This document shows, piece by piece, positions 9,521 through 18,101 of a stretch of DNA of 56,695 nucleotides. Below the pieces are notes generated by a model. It did not search any database. It had not been told where the DNA came from and was given only the letters and a program-made list of their open reading frames with translations. Location: positions 1-56,695 of the forward strand of contig CAZDUS010000011.1 of NCBI GenBank assembly GCA_964508705.1. The letters run 5' to 3'. How positions within the stretch are numbered: the stretch's first letter is position 1; the number at the start of each line of letters is the position of its first letter. Source of the stretch: CAZDUS01 sp964508705 (GTDB lineage Bacteria; Verrucomicrobiota; Kiritimatiellia; CAIKKV01; CAITUY01). The position numbers and the translations under genes are program-made.

Positions 9521-10570
9521 ATGTCCATGGTAGCGATGCCAACGCGATGCGAATATGTCATCACGGTGGAAGGTGAGGATGGAGAGCGGTCGGGTTTCCT
9601 TATTAAGCAGGCGGTTGATGAACAGCAACTTCAGCCGTTAAGTGTGTTCGCCTTTGGCGAATCCGGACAACACGACCCTGTGGCGCGAGTTATGGCCAGC
9701 GATAGAGTGGGGGTTTCCCGGTTGAGGGGGGATTCCTGCGTTGGTGGCGGAGCGGAGTCGTTTCAGGTGGTTGCGATTTCAGGGGTGGCGCCGGTACAGG
9801 TGATTCAGCGGGGTAATGGTGTTGGGGTTGTGTATGAGGATGATTTCGCCAGGTTTTGTCGGCTAAGTGCGGTTGTGCCCGTACATCTTGAGGCCTCTCG
9901 CGAACATCAGGTCCGCGAGGTGTTTGAGACGGCTGAGGGGATGCTTTGGGAAGGGGGATTCCGGTTTAATGATACCGTTCGCACGTGGTTGTATCTGGAT
10001 CGGTTACTTGAGTGGTATGGTGGATTTAATGCTGTAAGGACCGAGTTCTTCAGGACGCGCGGGGTTTTTGATGCGACGGTGCCAGCGAGCACAGGTATTG
10101 GGGCGGCGAATGCCAGAGGAGCGGCGCTTACATGTGATTTGCTGGCTATTCGCCCCAAGGGAGGCGGAATGAGTATTCAGGCAGTGTCTTCACCGATGCA
10201 GGAATCGGCCCTAAATTACCGGAGTTCCTTTAGTCGTGCGATTGAAATCAAGACCCCTGCCTATCGGCAGCTTTGCATTTCCGGGACAGCGAGTATTGAT
10301 AGGGAAGGAAGTACGGTGTATGCCGGAGATACGACGGCTCAGGTTAAATTGACCATGCAGGTTGTGGAGGCATTGCTGGAATCAAGGGGAATGGGGTGGA
10401 ATGACGTTACGAGGGGGATTGCCTATTTTAAACGCATGACGGATCGTCCTTTGTTGGAGCGCTGTTTGAGGGAGCGTGGGGTTGAGCCTTTTCCGCTGTC
10501 AGTAGTTGAGGCCGATGTTTGCAGGGATGATCTCGATTTTGAAATTGAGGTCGATGCGGTGCAATTGTAG
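9521..10570 (+). CDS. Rid (YjgF/YER057c)-family protein, chorismatase-like architecture
   Basis: The chosen start, at 9521, gives 349 residues. The frame is open from 9431, but earlier starts lie inside the previous gene. The C-terminal half has Rid-like features: RQLCISGTASIDREGSTVYA, then TTAQVKLTMQVVEALLESRG, then WNDVTRGIAYFK, which is the usual trimer-forming fold. The N-terminal half may also be Rid-like, as in the FkbO/Hyg5/XanB2 chorismatase family, which has two such modules and a central GFRFNDTVRTWLYL-type helix. Whether it cleaves chorismate cannot be told from sequence alone. It starts 13 bases after the PPC gene and probably shares its transcript, though a functional link is not obvious. 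Confidence 0.6.
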   Translation: MSMVAMPTRCEYVITVEGEDGERSGFLIKQAVDEQQLQPLSVFAFGESGQHDPVARVMASDRVGVSRLRGDSCVGGGAESFQVVAISGVAPVQVIQRGNGVGVVYEDDFARFCRLSAVVPVHLEASREHQVREVFETAEGMLWEGGFRFNDTVRTWLYLDRLLEWYGGFNAVRTEFFRTRGVFDATVPASTGIGAANARGAALTCDLLAIRPKGGGMSIQAVSSPMQESALNYRSSFSRAIEIKTPAYRQLCISGTASIDREGSTVYAGDTTAQVKLTMQVVEALLESRGMGWNDVTRGIAYFKRMTDRPLLERCLRERGVEPFPLSVVEADVCRDDLDFEIEVDAVQL

Positions 10571-10763
10571 CTGCAAAAAATGACGCGGGCGGCCAACCGG
10601 TTAGAATGTGAAATTCTTGGTTTCTGACCCTGCCGCTTTGTTCCTCCGTTACGAATTCCGAGGCATAGGCTGTGTGACCTTCTAAATGTGGCTCACTACG
10701 ACAGGTTGTTTTTGCTGGGATAATTTGGAATAAAGAGATCCGGCAGGAACATGGAGAATGATG

Positions 10764-11774
10764 ATGAATGCAATATATTTACGATTGATGTGTGTGATGG
10801 TGGCTGGATTCCTGATGATGGGGGTTTTTGCTGCGCACGGCGAGCATCCCTTGTCGGAAGGAGAAGGTAGTGTTGATATATTAGTTGTCACCAATGCGGG
10901 GACTTGGCGGGGTGAAATTCAAGCAGGGATTGGTTATCGGGCCGGCGAGGCAATATATTCAATTGGCGGGCAAGCTTGGGCACCGGAGTACGGAACCGTC
11001 AACTTTCCGGAGAAGGTGAGCGAACTGACATTTCCTTATGATGTGGTTTATGGGTCGGTTGAGGGGCGTTTCATTCTGGATCAAAAGGCGGAAATTTTTG
11101 CCATGGTCATGGGCAACATCAGCCAGCCATCCACGAAAGTCACTGATTCCGACTGGGGCGTGTTGAGCGATAGTGAATTGGATATTTATTCCGAGTCAGA
11201 CACTGAGTTGTCGTCCTTTGTCGGGGAGGTGGGGGTTCTCTATTGGCTGAATTCCAAGACGGCTCCTTATGAACAAGGGTGGTCCATTGGGGTTGGGCCG
11301 GCATTGTATTATGAGCAAATGGATTGGACGGTAAGTAATATTGATCAGTGGTATCCGTCGAATCCCGAGCTTGAGCATGACTACAGGGCGGGTGATGTAG
11401 CGACATACAATGTGGAAATCATGATGCCATATTTTGATGTGACTGTGGTTGCCAGATACTGGCGCGCGAGTTGCAGGGCAGAGATGGGCGTTGGGCCGGC
11501 TTTTGTGAAGGATGAGGACGATCACTTGCTTCGACAGAAGAAAATGGCGGGGGACATGACTGGGATTGGTGTCAAGACAGAGGCGGATTTCCGATATGAT
11601 TTCACCGAGGCTTGGTTCGGACTTGTGAATGTTACCGCGCTGGCGATTGGCGCGAGTGGCACTCAAACACAAGAAGGATATGGTGGCGAACTGGAAGGAT
11701 TCTACGCGGAAATAGACGAGGAGTTTTCCCTGGGGACCTTTAGCGGCGGAGTGGCGGTGGGGTACAGATTTTAG
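10764..11774 (+). CDS. Omptin-family outer-membrane protease (putative)
   Basis: A 336-residue protein from ATG 10764; two earlier ATGs lie too close to the GGAG site. Signal peptide residues are about 1-24. The rest alternates in beta-barrel style and ends in Phe (GVAVGYRF), the usual outer-membrane sorting end. The catalytic residues of omptins (family A26; OmpT Asp83, Asp85, Asp210, His212) have clear counterparts: TDSDW with Asp128 and Asp130, and DEDDH with Asp252 and His254. KVSEL resembles the KVSQL of OmpT, and MPYFDVTVVARY resembles MPYIGLTGSYRY. It should cleave peptides at the cell surface, perhaps between basic residues. It is transcribed alone and convergent with epmA. Confidence 0.72.
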   Translation: MNAIYLRLMCVMVAGFLMMGVFAAHGEHPLSEGEGSVDILVVTNAGTWRGEIQAGIGYRAGEAIYSIGGQAWAPEYGTVNFPEKVSELTFPYDVVYGSVEGRFILDQKAEIFAMVMGNISQPSTKVTDSDWGVLSDSELDIYSESDTELSSFVGEVGVLYWLNSKTAPYEQGWSIGVGPALYYEQMDWTVSNIDQWYPSNPELEHDYRAGDVATYNVEIMMPYFDVTVVARYWRASCRAEMGVGPAFVKDEDDHLLRQKKMAGDMTGIGVKTEADFRYDFTEAWFGLVNVTALAIGASGTQTQEGYGGELEGFYAEIDEEFSLGTFSGGVAVGYRF

Positions 11775-11792
11775 GGAGGCGATGGCTTCGCT

Positions 11793-12707
11793 TCAGCGGA
11801 AGGCCATGATGTCGTCCAGAGAGGATTTCCCTGCCAGGACCATGACCAGTCGATCGACGCCCAAAGCGACGCCGCCGGATGGAGGCATGCCAAGTTTCAG
11901 AGCGGATAGGAAGGCCTCATCCAGATCGTAGACTGTGCGGCCTGCGGATTTCCTTTCCCGGGCGCATTCCTCAAAGCGCTGTCGCTGTTCAGTGGAATCG
12001 GTCAATTCACTGAAGGCGTTGGCGATTTCGATGCCGTTGATATATAGCTCCCAACGTTCGGCGATTTTTTCATCACCAGGTTTACGGCGAGATAAGGCGG
12101 CGGCGGGTGCGGGATAATCCATGACGAATACGGGGATGTTGCGGGGAAGAGCGGGTTCCACTTTGGCGACGAGGTCGGCTTCGAAGCGGTCGGTGTCGAA
12201 GGAGGCGACGGGGTCCCATCCGGCATGGGTGATGAATAATTCCCTGATGGTGAATCGGGGCCAGGGGGGAGGGGGAAGGATTTGAGATTTGAGAGTTGAG
12301 AGTTGAGGGAGGGCGGATATGTGGGAGAGGAGCGTTTCGGTGTCGTTGAGAATATCGAGGTAGTTGGAATCGGCGCGATACCATTCGAGCATGGTGTATT
12401 CAGGGTTGTGCAAGGATCCGCGTTCGCCCTGACGGAAGCAGGGACCCATCTGGAAGATTTTTTCATAACCGGCGGCCAACAGGCGCTTCATGTGAAGTTC
12501 CGGTGATGTGCGCAGGAAGGCGACTCCGGACGGTTCGGCGTCGATGTGGAGTTCCAAGGCGGGAGTTGAAAGTCGAACAGGCGTTTCGACTTCTGTAAAG
12601 TTTTGTGATGCAAACCATCCGCGGATGGCGGTGAGGATGCGGCTGCGAAACTCAAGAGCAGGTTTCAGCGTTTGGAGCCTGGCCTGCTCATGGTATGGCG
12701 ATGTCAT
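11793..12707 (-). CDS. epmA: EF-P--(R)-beta-lysine ligase
   Basis: A 304-residue paralogue of class II lysyl-tRNA synthetase that lacks the anticodon-binding domain and attaches (beta-)lysine to EF-P. Motif 2 is FRQGERGSLHNPEYTMLEW and motif 3 is GVALGVDRLVMVL. PVRLSTPALELHIDAEPSG is typical of the family N-terminus. Its ATG overlaps the efp stop as TAATG, so it is coupled to its substrate's gene. Residues near 140-155 (ALPQLSTLKSQILPPPP) are encoded partly by a heptamer repeat at 12281-12308 and look like an inserted loop. I see no epmB in the window. Confidence 0.93.
   Translation of the reverse strand: MTSPYHEQARLQTLKPALEFRSRILTAIRGWFASQNFTEVETPVRLSTPALELHIDAEPSGVAFLRTSPELHMKRLLAAGYEKIFQMGPCFRQGERGSLHNPEYTMLEWYRADSNYLDILNDTETLLSHISALPQLSTLKSQILPPPPWPRFTIRELFITHAGWDPVASFDTDRFEADLVAKVEPALPRNIPVFVMDYPAPAAALSRRKPGDEKIAERWELYINGIEIANAFSELTDSTEQRQRFEECARERKSAGRTVYDLDEAFLSALKLGMPPSGGVALGVDRLVMVLAGKSSLDDIMAFR
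12281..12308 (+). repeat. Heptamer tandem repeat inside epmA
   Basis: Four units in exact 7-bp register, two of TTTGAGA followed by GTTGAGA and GTTGAGG, bordered by G-rich sequence. The array lies within the epmA reading frame and encodes a short Pro/Leu/Ser-rich loop without breaking it. Confidence 0.75.
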
Positions 12708-13276
12708 TAGCGCTTCGAAACGCGATCGCTGTATTCGCCCGTGCGGGTATCGATTTTCACGATGTCGCCCTGATTGATGAACAGGGGAACATGGATTTCA
12801 AAACCACCGTTGATCTTGGCGGCCTTGAGCACGTTCGTGGCTGTGTTGCCGCGTGCGCCGGGTTCGGTTTCGAGGATTTCCTTTTCGATGAAAGTTGGCA
12901 GGGTGACGTCCACAGGGCGGCCATTGAAGTAAAGGACGTTGACCTCGCAATCCTCGAACAGGAAATAGCGGTTATCGCCGAGGACTGAACCGGGGAGCGT
13001 GAATTGCTCGAAGTTCTCATCCATAAAGATAAAGTCATCGCCCTCACTGTGGGAATAGCGCATGGTTTTCTCGTCCAAATCCGGCTTCTTGAGGGTGTCG
13101 TTGGATCGGAAATTTTTCACATAGGTGTTGCCGTCTAGCAGGCTCTTCAGGCGGCAGGTGTAGATGGCGGCGCCTTTGCCCGGTTTAACGAAGTTGAACT
13201 CAGAGATTACGTAGGGAATCCCGTTTTCTTCGACCTTAAGACCTTTGCGAAAATCTGAAGCTGAATAATCCGCCAT
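12707..13276 (-). CDS. efp: Elongation factor P
   Basis: A 189-residue EF-P, which relieves ribosome stalling at polyproline stretches. The three domains are of normal length. The loop FVKPGKGAAIYTC carries Lys34 at exactly the position lysylated by EpmA, and epmA follows directly with a one-base overlap, so the lysine-modification type of EF-P is well supported. The start at 13276 opens MADYSASDFRKGLKVE behind AAGGAAGGA. A near-consensus promoter lies upstream at 13323-13351. Confidence 0.96.
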   Translation of the reverse strand: MADYSASDFRKGLKVEENGIPYVISEFNFVKPGKGAAIYTCRLKSLLDGNTYVKNFRSNDTLKKPDLDEKTMRYSHSEGDDFIFMDENFEQFTLPGSVLGDNRYFLFEDCEVNVLYFNGRPVDVTLPTFIEKEILETEPGARGNTATNVLKAAKINGGFEIHVPLFINQGDIVKIDTRTGEYSDRVSKR

Positions 13277-13322
13277 AAAAATCTATCCTTCCTTAACCCT
13301 TTTCCATTTAAGACAGGCGCAT

Positions 13323-13351
13323 AAAATATGGATCGGACCTGCTTGTGTCAA
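13323..13351 (-). promoter_or_regulatory. Promoter of efp-epmA
   Basis: On the - strand, a perfect -35 TTGACA (13351-13346) is followed after exactly 17 bases by -10 TATTTT (13328-13323). It lies about 50 bases before the efp start in the divergent region shared with the OmpA-type gene. Confidence 0.65.
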
Positions 13352-13456
13352 ATAGAAGATACACCTTTTTTTCTTTTGTGGTGGGAGGTGCTGTGGTAAT
13401 ACACCCGCAGATTTTGACGGTTGTGGTGAATGGATCTGAACAGGAAGGATAAGCGA

Positions 13457-14830
13457 ATGAAAAAGAGCAGTATTCTGAAGGTTGTTTTGTGCGCCGCAGT
13501 GGCCATGGGATTGTGGGGGGCGGGGAAGATGGCGAATGCCGCAGAAGTTGGCAACGAGCATCCGTTGAATATCACATTTTCGGTTGGACGGATGGATTTC
13601 GAAGGTGATTTCCCGACGGACGATGGGTTCGTGGGAACCGCCCGTTTGGGTTACGATTATTCCCGTTGGTGGACATTTGAAGCCGGTGTTTTCCTGTGTC
13701 CCTATTTGGAAGGATCGCACTACACTGACTGGGATAATGAAAAGGGGCAGGGGTTTGGGGCGGATATTAACCGGTTGGAGGATGAGGCTGGCGTGTCCTC
13801 AACTTGGGCCTTGGGGATCACCGGAGACGCCTTGTTCCACTTTACTCCCTGGAAGCGCGTTGATCCTTATTTGGCGTTAGGTGGTATCGCGCTTACGTTT
13901 GGCGATGATTTTGAAGACAATGACCAGGCCGATTTGGGGTTGCGCGGCGGTGGCGGCGTTCTCTTCAACATCAATGACGCGTGGGCGTTGCGGGCTGATT
14001 TCCGCGGTTCCTTTGCCGGGGTTAGCGAGAAGGGGACGGTTAACTCGATTCTGGATGTTGGCGTCCGTTATGTGTTTGGCGCCAATGTGGCTCCGGCCTA
14101 TACGGTCTCCGGCGGTCCCAAGGACAGTGATGCCGATGGGTTGACTGATGAAGAAGAATTGCGGATTGGGACGGATCCCTATCACCCGGATACAGACAGG
14201 GACGGGCTAGGCGATTTCGATGAAGTGCGGACCTACACGACGGACCCCTTGAATCCTGATACGGATTTTGATGGTTTGAAGGATGGTCCGGAGGTGTTCC
14301 ACTACACGACAGACCCCAAGGATCGTGATACGGATGATGGCGGCGTGGCGGACGGGCACGAGGTGATGGAAGATGCGACCGATCCGCGGGCCGGACACGG
14401 CGGCGATGATCTCCAGTTGTTCGAGCTGAACATCCAGTTCGACTACAACCAGTCGGTTATCAAGCCGGAATACTTCAAGGATCTGGATGTGATCGCGAAA
14501 GTGTTAAAACGTGATCCCGGCGCGTCGGCGCGTATTGAAGGTCACGCTGACAAGCTGAAAGATTCCAAGCGCGACTACAACATGGTGTTGTCCGAGAAGC
14601 GCGCCAATGCCTGTCTGGATTACCTGGCCACCAAAGGCGGCATTGATCGTTCATTGCTGAAGGCGGTGGGTTACGGGTTTGACCGCCCGAAGGCCGCGAA
14701 CGACAAGATCAAGGGCAATCCGGTGAATCGTCGTGTTGAAGTTTATATTCGCAAATCAGGTTCAGCGCCGGCGCCGGTGTCGCCGATCAAGGCGGTGGAA
14801 TTGCCGCCCGCGACAGCGCCCGCGAAGTAA
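13457..14830 (+). CDS. OmpA-family protein with thrombospondin type-3-like repeats
   Basis: A 457-residue outer-membrane/periplasm linker. The start at 13457 (MKKSSILKVVLCAAVAMG) is preferred over 13430 because AGGAAGGA precedes it and a signal peptide follows. Residues about 35-215 form an OmpA-like eight-strand barrel. Residues about 220-320 hold calcium-binding repeats of the type DSDADGLTDEEE and DTDRDGLGDFDE. The C-terminal OmpA domain (about 330-440) contains IEGHADKLKDSKRDYN and NRRVEVYIRK and should bind peptidoglycan. It is a single-gene unit: a strong terminator follows at 14852-14882. Confidence 0.9.
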   Translation: MKKSSILKVVLCAAVAMGLWGAGKMANAAEVGNEHPLNITFSVGRMDFEGDFPTDDGFVGTARLGYDYSRWWTFEAGVFLCPYLEGSHYTDWDNEKGQGFGADINRLEDEAGVSSTWALGITGDALFHFTPWKRVDPYLALGGIALTFGDDFEDNDQADLGLRGGGGVLFNINDAWALRADFRGSFAGVSEKGTVNSILDVGVRYVFGANVAPAYTVSGGPKDSDADGLTDEEELRIGTDPYHPDTDRDGLGDFDEVRTYTTDPLNPDTDFDGLKDGPEVFHYTTDPKDRDTDDGGVADGHEVMEDATDPRAGHGGDDLQLFELNIQFDYNQSVIKPEYFKDLDVIAKVLKRDPGASARIEGHADKLKDSKRDYNMVLSEKRANACLDYLATKGGIDRSLLKAVGYGFDRPKAANDKIKGNPVNRRVEVYIRKSGSAPAPVSPIKAVELPPATAPAK

Positions 14831-14851
14831 TCTGACGTGAGGCATGAAGAG

Positions 14852-14882
14852 GGCCCGAAACAGTGATGTTTCGGGCCTTTTT
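14852..14882 (+). terminator. Rho-independent terminator after the OmpA-type gene
   Basis: A perfect 10-bp stem, GGCCCGAAAC (14852-14861) with GTTTCGGGCC (14868-14877), a six-base loop and a following run of T. It is a textbook intrinsic terminator 21 bases after the stop. Confidence 0.92.
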
Positions 14883-14971
14883 GTTCGAAGGTTGCGATGC
14901 CCGGATGTGAGTAAGACGGCAAGAGACGCACGGGAATAAAGACATCGCCTGATGGAAGGAAAAGAGCGGAC

Positions 14972-15922
14972 ATGGGAATCAGAGAGAAGCGACCGCTATC
15001 GGTGTTGATGAAAATCCGTTTTTGGATTGAATGGATTTGTTTTGAAATAGTGGCGCATGTCATTCCTTTTTTACCGAGAGCATGGGTCGTCGCCGTGGCG
15101 AAAGGCGCCGGCAGGTTGGCGTTTAGTGTTGTCAGGCGTGACCGGCGGATTGCGATGGCGAATCTGGACCTGGCGTATGGAGATTCGATTTCGCAAGACG
15201 AAAAACGGGCCATTGTGCTGAAGGTGTTTCAGAATTTTTCGCTGACGATGCTGGATTATTATTGGTTCTCGCGGAATACGGCTGAACGGATCAGGCTTTA
15301 TGTTAAGGCGGATGCATCTTGTTTTCCGTGGTTGAATGGGGGGCCGCTGGTGGCGGTGACTGCTCATTTTGGCAATTGGGAAGTGTTCGGGCATGTGGCC
15401 GTGGCCGCAGGTTCGGGGTTGGCCAGTGTGGCGAAGCCCGTCAAGAATCCGTTGATTGATCGGAGGATCAATCAATACCGGGAAGCGTCCGGACAGAGGA
15501 TTATTCCCCGGGAAGGCGCGCTGAAGGCGTTGGTCAGGGTGTTGCGGGAAAAGGGTACGGTGGCGTTACTTTTGGATCAGGACACGCGGTTGGAGGACGG
15601 AGGGGTGTTTGTTCCCTTTTTCGGGGTGCCTGTTCCGATGTCAGGGGCGGCGGGCGGGTTGGCGGCCAGGATGGCGGCTCCCTTGGCAATTGCCTATTGT
15701 CGCCATCAAGGGGACGGGACGTATTTTTGTTATATCAGGAATGTATTCAGGCCTGAGGAGTTAAAAGGGAAAGATGCGGCTGAGATCACGGGGATGATCA
15801 GCGCGTTGCTTGAGGATGAGATCCGGCGTGATCCGTCGCAATGGCTATGGCTTTATAAGCGGTGGAAGCGGCGTACGGCAGGGGTGGCCCCGGAGCGATA
15901 TCCGTTTTATGCGGATTGTTGA
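14972..15922 (+). CDS. LpxL/HtrB-type lipid A acyltransferase
   Basis: A 316-residue member of the bacterial lipid A (late) acyltransferase family, which adds secondary acyl chains to Kdo-lipid A at the inner membrane. The catalytic HX4(D/E) motif is VTAHFGNWE with His132. LLDQDTRLEDGGVFVPFFG and the C-terminal DPSQWLWLYKRWK block are also family features. An N-terminal hydrophobic segment serves as membrane anchor. An alternative start is 15008. A second, divergent paralogue is at 17179-18042. Which acyl position each one serves cannot be told. Confidence 0.88.
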   Translation: MGIREKRPLSVLMKIRFWIEWICFEIVAHVIPFLPRAWVVAVAKGAGRLAFSVVRRDRRIAMANLDLAYGDSISQDEKRAIVLKVFQNFSLTMLDYYWFSRNTAERIRLYVKADASCFPWLNGGPLVAVTAHFGNWEVFGHVAVAAGSGLASVAKPVKNPLIDRRINQYREASGQRIIPREGALKALVRVLREKGTVALLLDQDTRLEDGGVFVPFFGVPVPMSGAAGGLAARMAAPLAIAYCRHQGDGTYFCYIRNVFRPEELKGKDAAEITGMISALLEDEIRRDPSQWLWLYKRWKRRTAGVAPERYPFYADC

Positions 15923-15991
15923 GTGTGCTGGCCATGCGATTGAATTCACCGTGAGAGGGATTAGAATAGCGCGGCAATAAAGGAGGAATAT

Positions 15992-16204
15992 ATGGTGGTT
16001 CCTGTTTTATGTTTGGTTTGTTTCTTTTTCCTTTGCTGGATTCTGATCTTGAAGAGCGAGTTGGCCCAGATGAGGAAAGAGCTCGAGCGGGCAAAAGTGA
16101 CCTTGAGGGAGAAGTTGGGGCATATTGAGAAAACGGTTGTTGTTGAACAGGGCCGACCCTTGAGGGGGCGGGAAGCGGAAGGCAGTTTGCTCAGGTTTCC
16201 TTGA
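15992..16204 (+). CDS. Small single-pass membrane protein with coiled coil
   Basis: A 70-residue protein not assignable to a known family. Residues 2-22 form one transmembrane helix (VPVLCLVCFFFLCWILIL). Residues about 25-55 form a charged heptad-like helix (LAQMRKELERAKVTLREKL). The start follows AAAGGAGGAATAT, a near-perfect ribosome-binding site, which makes a real gene likely in spite of its size. It lies 69 bases after lpxL and 38 bases before terC. Confidence 0.6.
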   Translation: MVVPVLCLVCFFFLCWILILKSELAQMRKELERAKVTLREKLGHIEKTVVVEQGRPLRGREAEGSLLRFP

Positions 16205-16242
16205 GGCCAGTTTGAATTTGTGTTGAATCGAGGAGTAATTGC

Positions 16243-17169
16243 ATGACTGAAAGTCTTGGTGAATCTGTTGCGTCTTTGTTTACCGTTCCTGGTCTTCTGG
16301 CGCTTTTGAATGTCATATTGATCGACATTGTCCTGAGTGGCGACAATGCGATTGTCATTGGAATGGCCACCAAGGATTTGCAGGGGAAGGAACGCAAACG
16401 GGCCATCGCCATTGGCATCGCACTGGCGACCGCCCTGCGCGTGCTGTTTGCATCCACGGTTGTGTATTTGATGCGCGTTGTGGGTATCAAGTTTGCCGGC
16501 GGCCTATTGTTGTTATATGTCGTTTGGAAGTTTTACAGGGAGTTGAGATCGGCTGAGGGTGAAGGCGAGGGTGGCGGCGGGGGTAAACGTGAAGCGCGGA
16601 CACTGGCGAGTGCGATATGGCTGATACTCATCGCTGATGTTTCAATGAGTTTGGACAACGTTCTGGCTGTGTCGGGAGCATCCCGTGAGAATATTATTGT
16701 TCTGGGCATCGGGCTTGTGGTCTCGATTATCCTTATGGCGATAGCGTCCGGCTTTATTGCCTCCAAGTTGGAGAAATACCCGCAAATCCAGTGGGCTGGG
16801 TTGCTGGTGATTCTTTTTGTCGCGCTTGAAATGATGTTGTCCGGCACGCATGAGTTGGAAGAGAAGGTGTTTCATTTCAATTTGCTGCCGGTGATCCTGT
16901 TTGTCCTCGTTCTTGGGGGCTGTGCCCTGCATCATCGCTACATCAAGCCGGCAACCGAGGATCGGATTGCCGCCTGGTTTGCGAGTCACTGGAGGAGTTT
17001 GGTGGTTTTGAACGTGGTTGTGATGCTGGCATTGATCTTTTTTGGTAGTGCCATACACGTCTTCTTCATGAAGCATCATGCCCTCCGTTACTTCGTCTGC
17101 ACGCTGATCATTTTTGTGGTGATCGAGCTAGTGGCCACGGTGCGGCATCATTTGGGGAAGCGCTCGTAA
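16243..17169 (+). CDS. TerC-family integral membrane protein
   Basis: A 308-residue protein with about eight or nine transmembrane helices. The two TerC signature halves are LIDIVLSGDNAIVIGMATKD and LILIADVSMSLDNVLAVSGA, with the acidic membrane residues thought to handle metal ions. Relatives (TerC, Alx, YjbE/MeeF) take part in tellurite resistance or Mn2+ export and metal loading of exported enzymes. No other tellurite genes are nearby, so a housekeeping Mn2+ role is more likely (inference). The start follows GAGGAG. Confidence 0.88.
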   Translation: MTESLGESVASLFTVPGLLALLNVILIDIVLSGDNAIVIGMATKDLQGKERKRAIAIGIALATALRVLFASTVVYLMRVVGIKFAGGLLLLYVVWKFYRELRSAEGEGEGGGGGKREARTLASAIWLILIADVSMSLDNVLAVSGASRENIIVLGIGLVVSIILMAIASGFIASKLEKYPQIQWAGLLVILFVALEMMLSGTHELEEKVFHFNLLPVILFVLVLGGCALHHRYIKPATEDRIAAWFASHWRSLVVLNVVVMLALIFFGSAIHVFFMKHHALRYFVCTLIIFVVIELVATVRHHLGKRS

Positions 17170-17178
17170 GCGAGGTTG

Positions 17179-18042
17179 TTATCGGGGTTGAGTGCGCCAG
17201 CGCCGGTGAATCCAGATCCATTGGTCGGGATGTTCACGCACCGCGTTTTCGATAATTCTGGTGTAGCGTTGAGTGTAGTCACTGATCGTTTCCGGTTTCC
17301 GGTCCGGCGGGGGCGGGATAGCGGGAAGCATTTTCACAGTATGGGTCCCGTTTGGTCCGCGGTGGATGAAGACGGGTACGACGGCGGCGCCGGATTGGGC
17401 GGCCATGTAGGCGAGGCCCGGCGAGGTGCAAGCGGGCTTGCCGAAGAAATCAACAAAGACTCCCTCGGTGTTGATCATGTTCTGATCCAGAATGAAACCG
17501 ACGATCTCGTTTTTGCGCAAGGCGGTGAGACATTGCCGGTATGAATTGTGAGCTGGAACAAACTTCAAGCCGAAGCGACTTCGTGAATCCATCCAGAATT
17601 TGTTCAAGGCTTCGTTCTTGATCTTCTTGGTGATGATGGTGGCGGGGTAGTTGAACTTCGGGGCTATGGTACACAGGATATCCCAGTTGCCCAGATGTGC
17701 GGCGAGGACGATCATCCCCTTGCCGTTTGCAAGGACATCGCGGGCGTTTTGTTCCCCCTCCCAGGCGATGAGGCGCCTCATTTCCTCGTCGGTGATGTGG
17801 GTCAGGCGAAAATCCTCGACGAGGTTCATGCCGAGGTTGAGATACATTGTTTTCAGGATGGCGCGGCGCTCCGCCTCGCTTTTTTCAGGGAGTGAACGGC
17901 GAAGGGCTTCGATGGCGTCCTTGCGGTGGTAGCGGATGATGGAGCCGTAGAACCAACCCAACCCGCGACCGATGGACAAAGCCATGTTCAGGGGCAAGGC
18001 GCTGAAAAACCGCGATAAACCTTTGAGAATGACGATTAACAT
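17179..18042 (-). CDS. LpxL-type lipid A acyltransferase, second paralogue
   Basis: A 287-residue late lipid A acyltransferase. It has HX4D as LAAHLGNWD (His116) and EIVGFILDQNMINTEGVFVD, with the end DQWIWIHRRWR. Last gene of the - strand unit kdsD-uppP-this gene, 59 bases after uppP, which joins Kdo supply, undecaprenyl carrier recycling and lipid A acylation in one envelope operon. Together with the gene at 14972 it could provide both secondary acylations. Confidence 0.87.
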   Translation of the reverse strand: MLIVILKGLSRFFSALPLNMALSIGRGLGWFYGSIIRYHRKDAIEALRRSLPEKSEAERRAILKTMYLNLGMNLVEDFRLTHITDEEMRRLIAWEGEQNARDVLANGKGMIVLAAHLGNWDILCTIAPKFNYPATIITKKIKNEALNKFWMDSRSRFGLKFVPAHNSYRQCLTALRKNEIVGFILDQNMINTEGVFVDFFGKPACTSPGLAYMAAQSGAAVVPVFIHRGPNGTHTVKMLPAIPPPPDRKPETISDYTQRYTRIIENAVREHPDQWIWIHRRWRTQPR

Positions 18043-18101
18043 ATGGATAACAGGCGCACACGGTATGCAGAAAGGGTAGGTTGGTCAAGCCTGCGGTGGC
18101 G

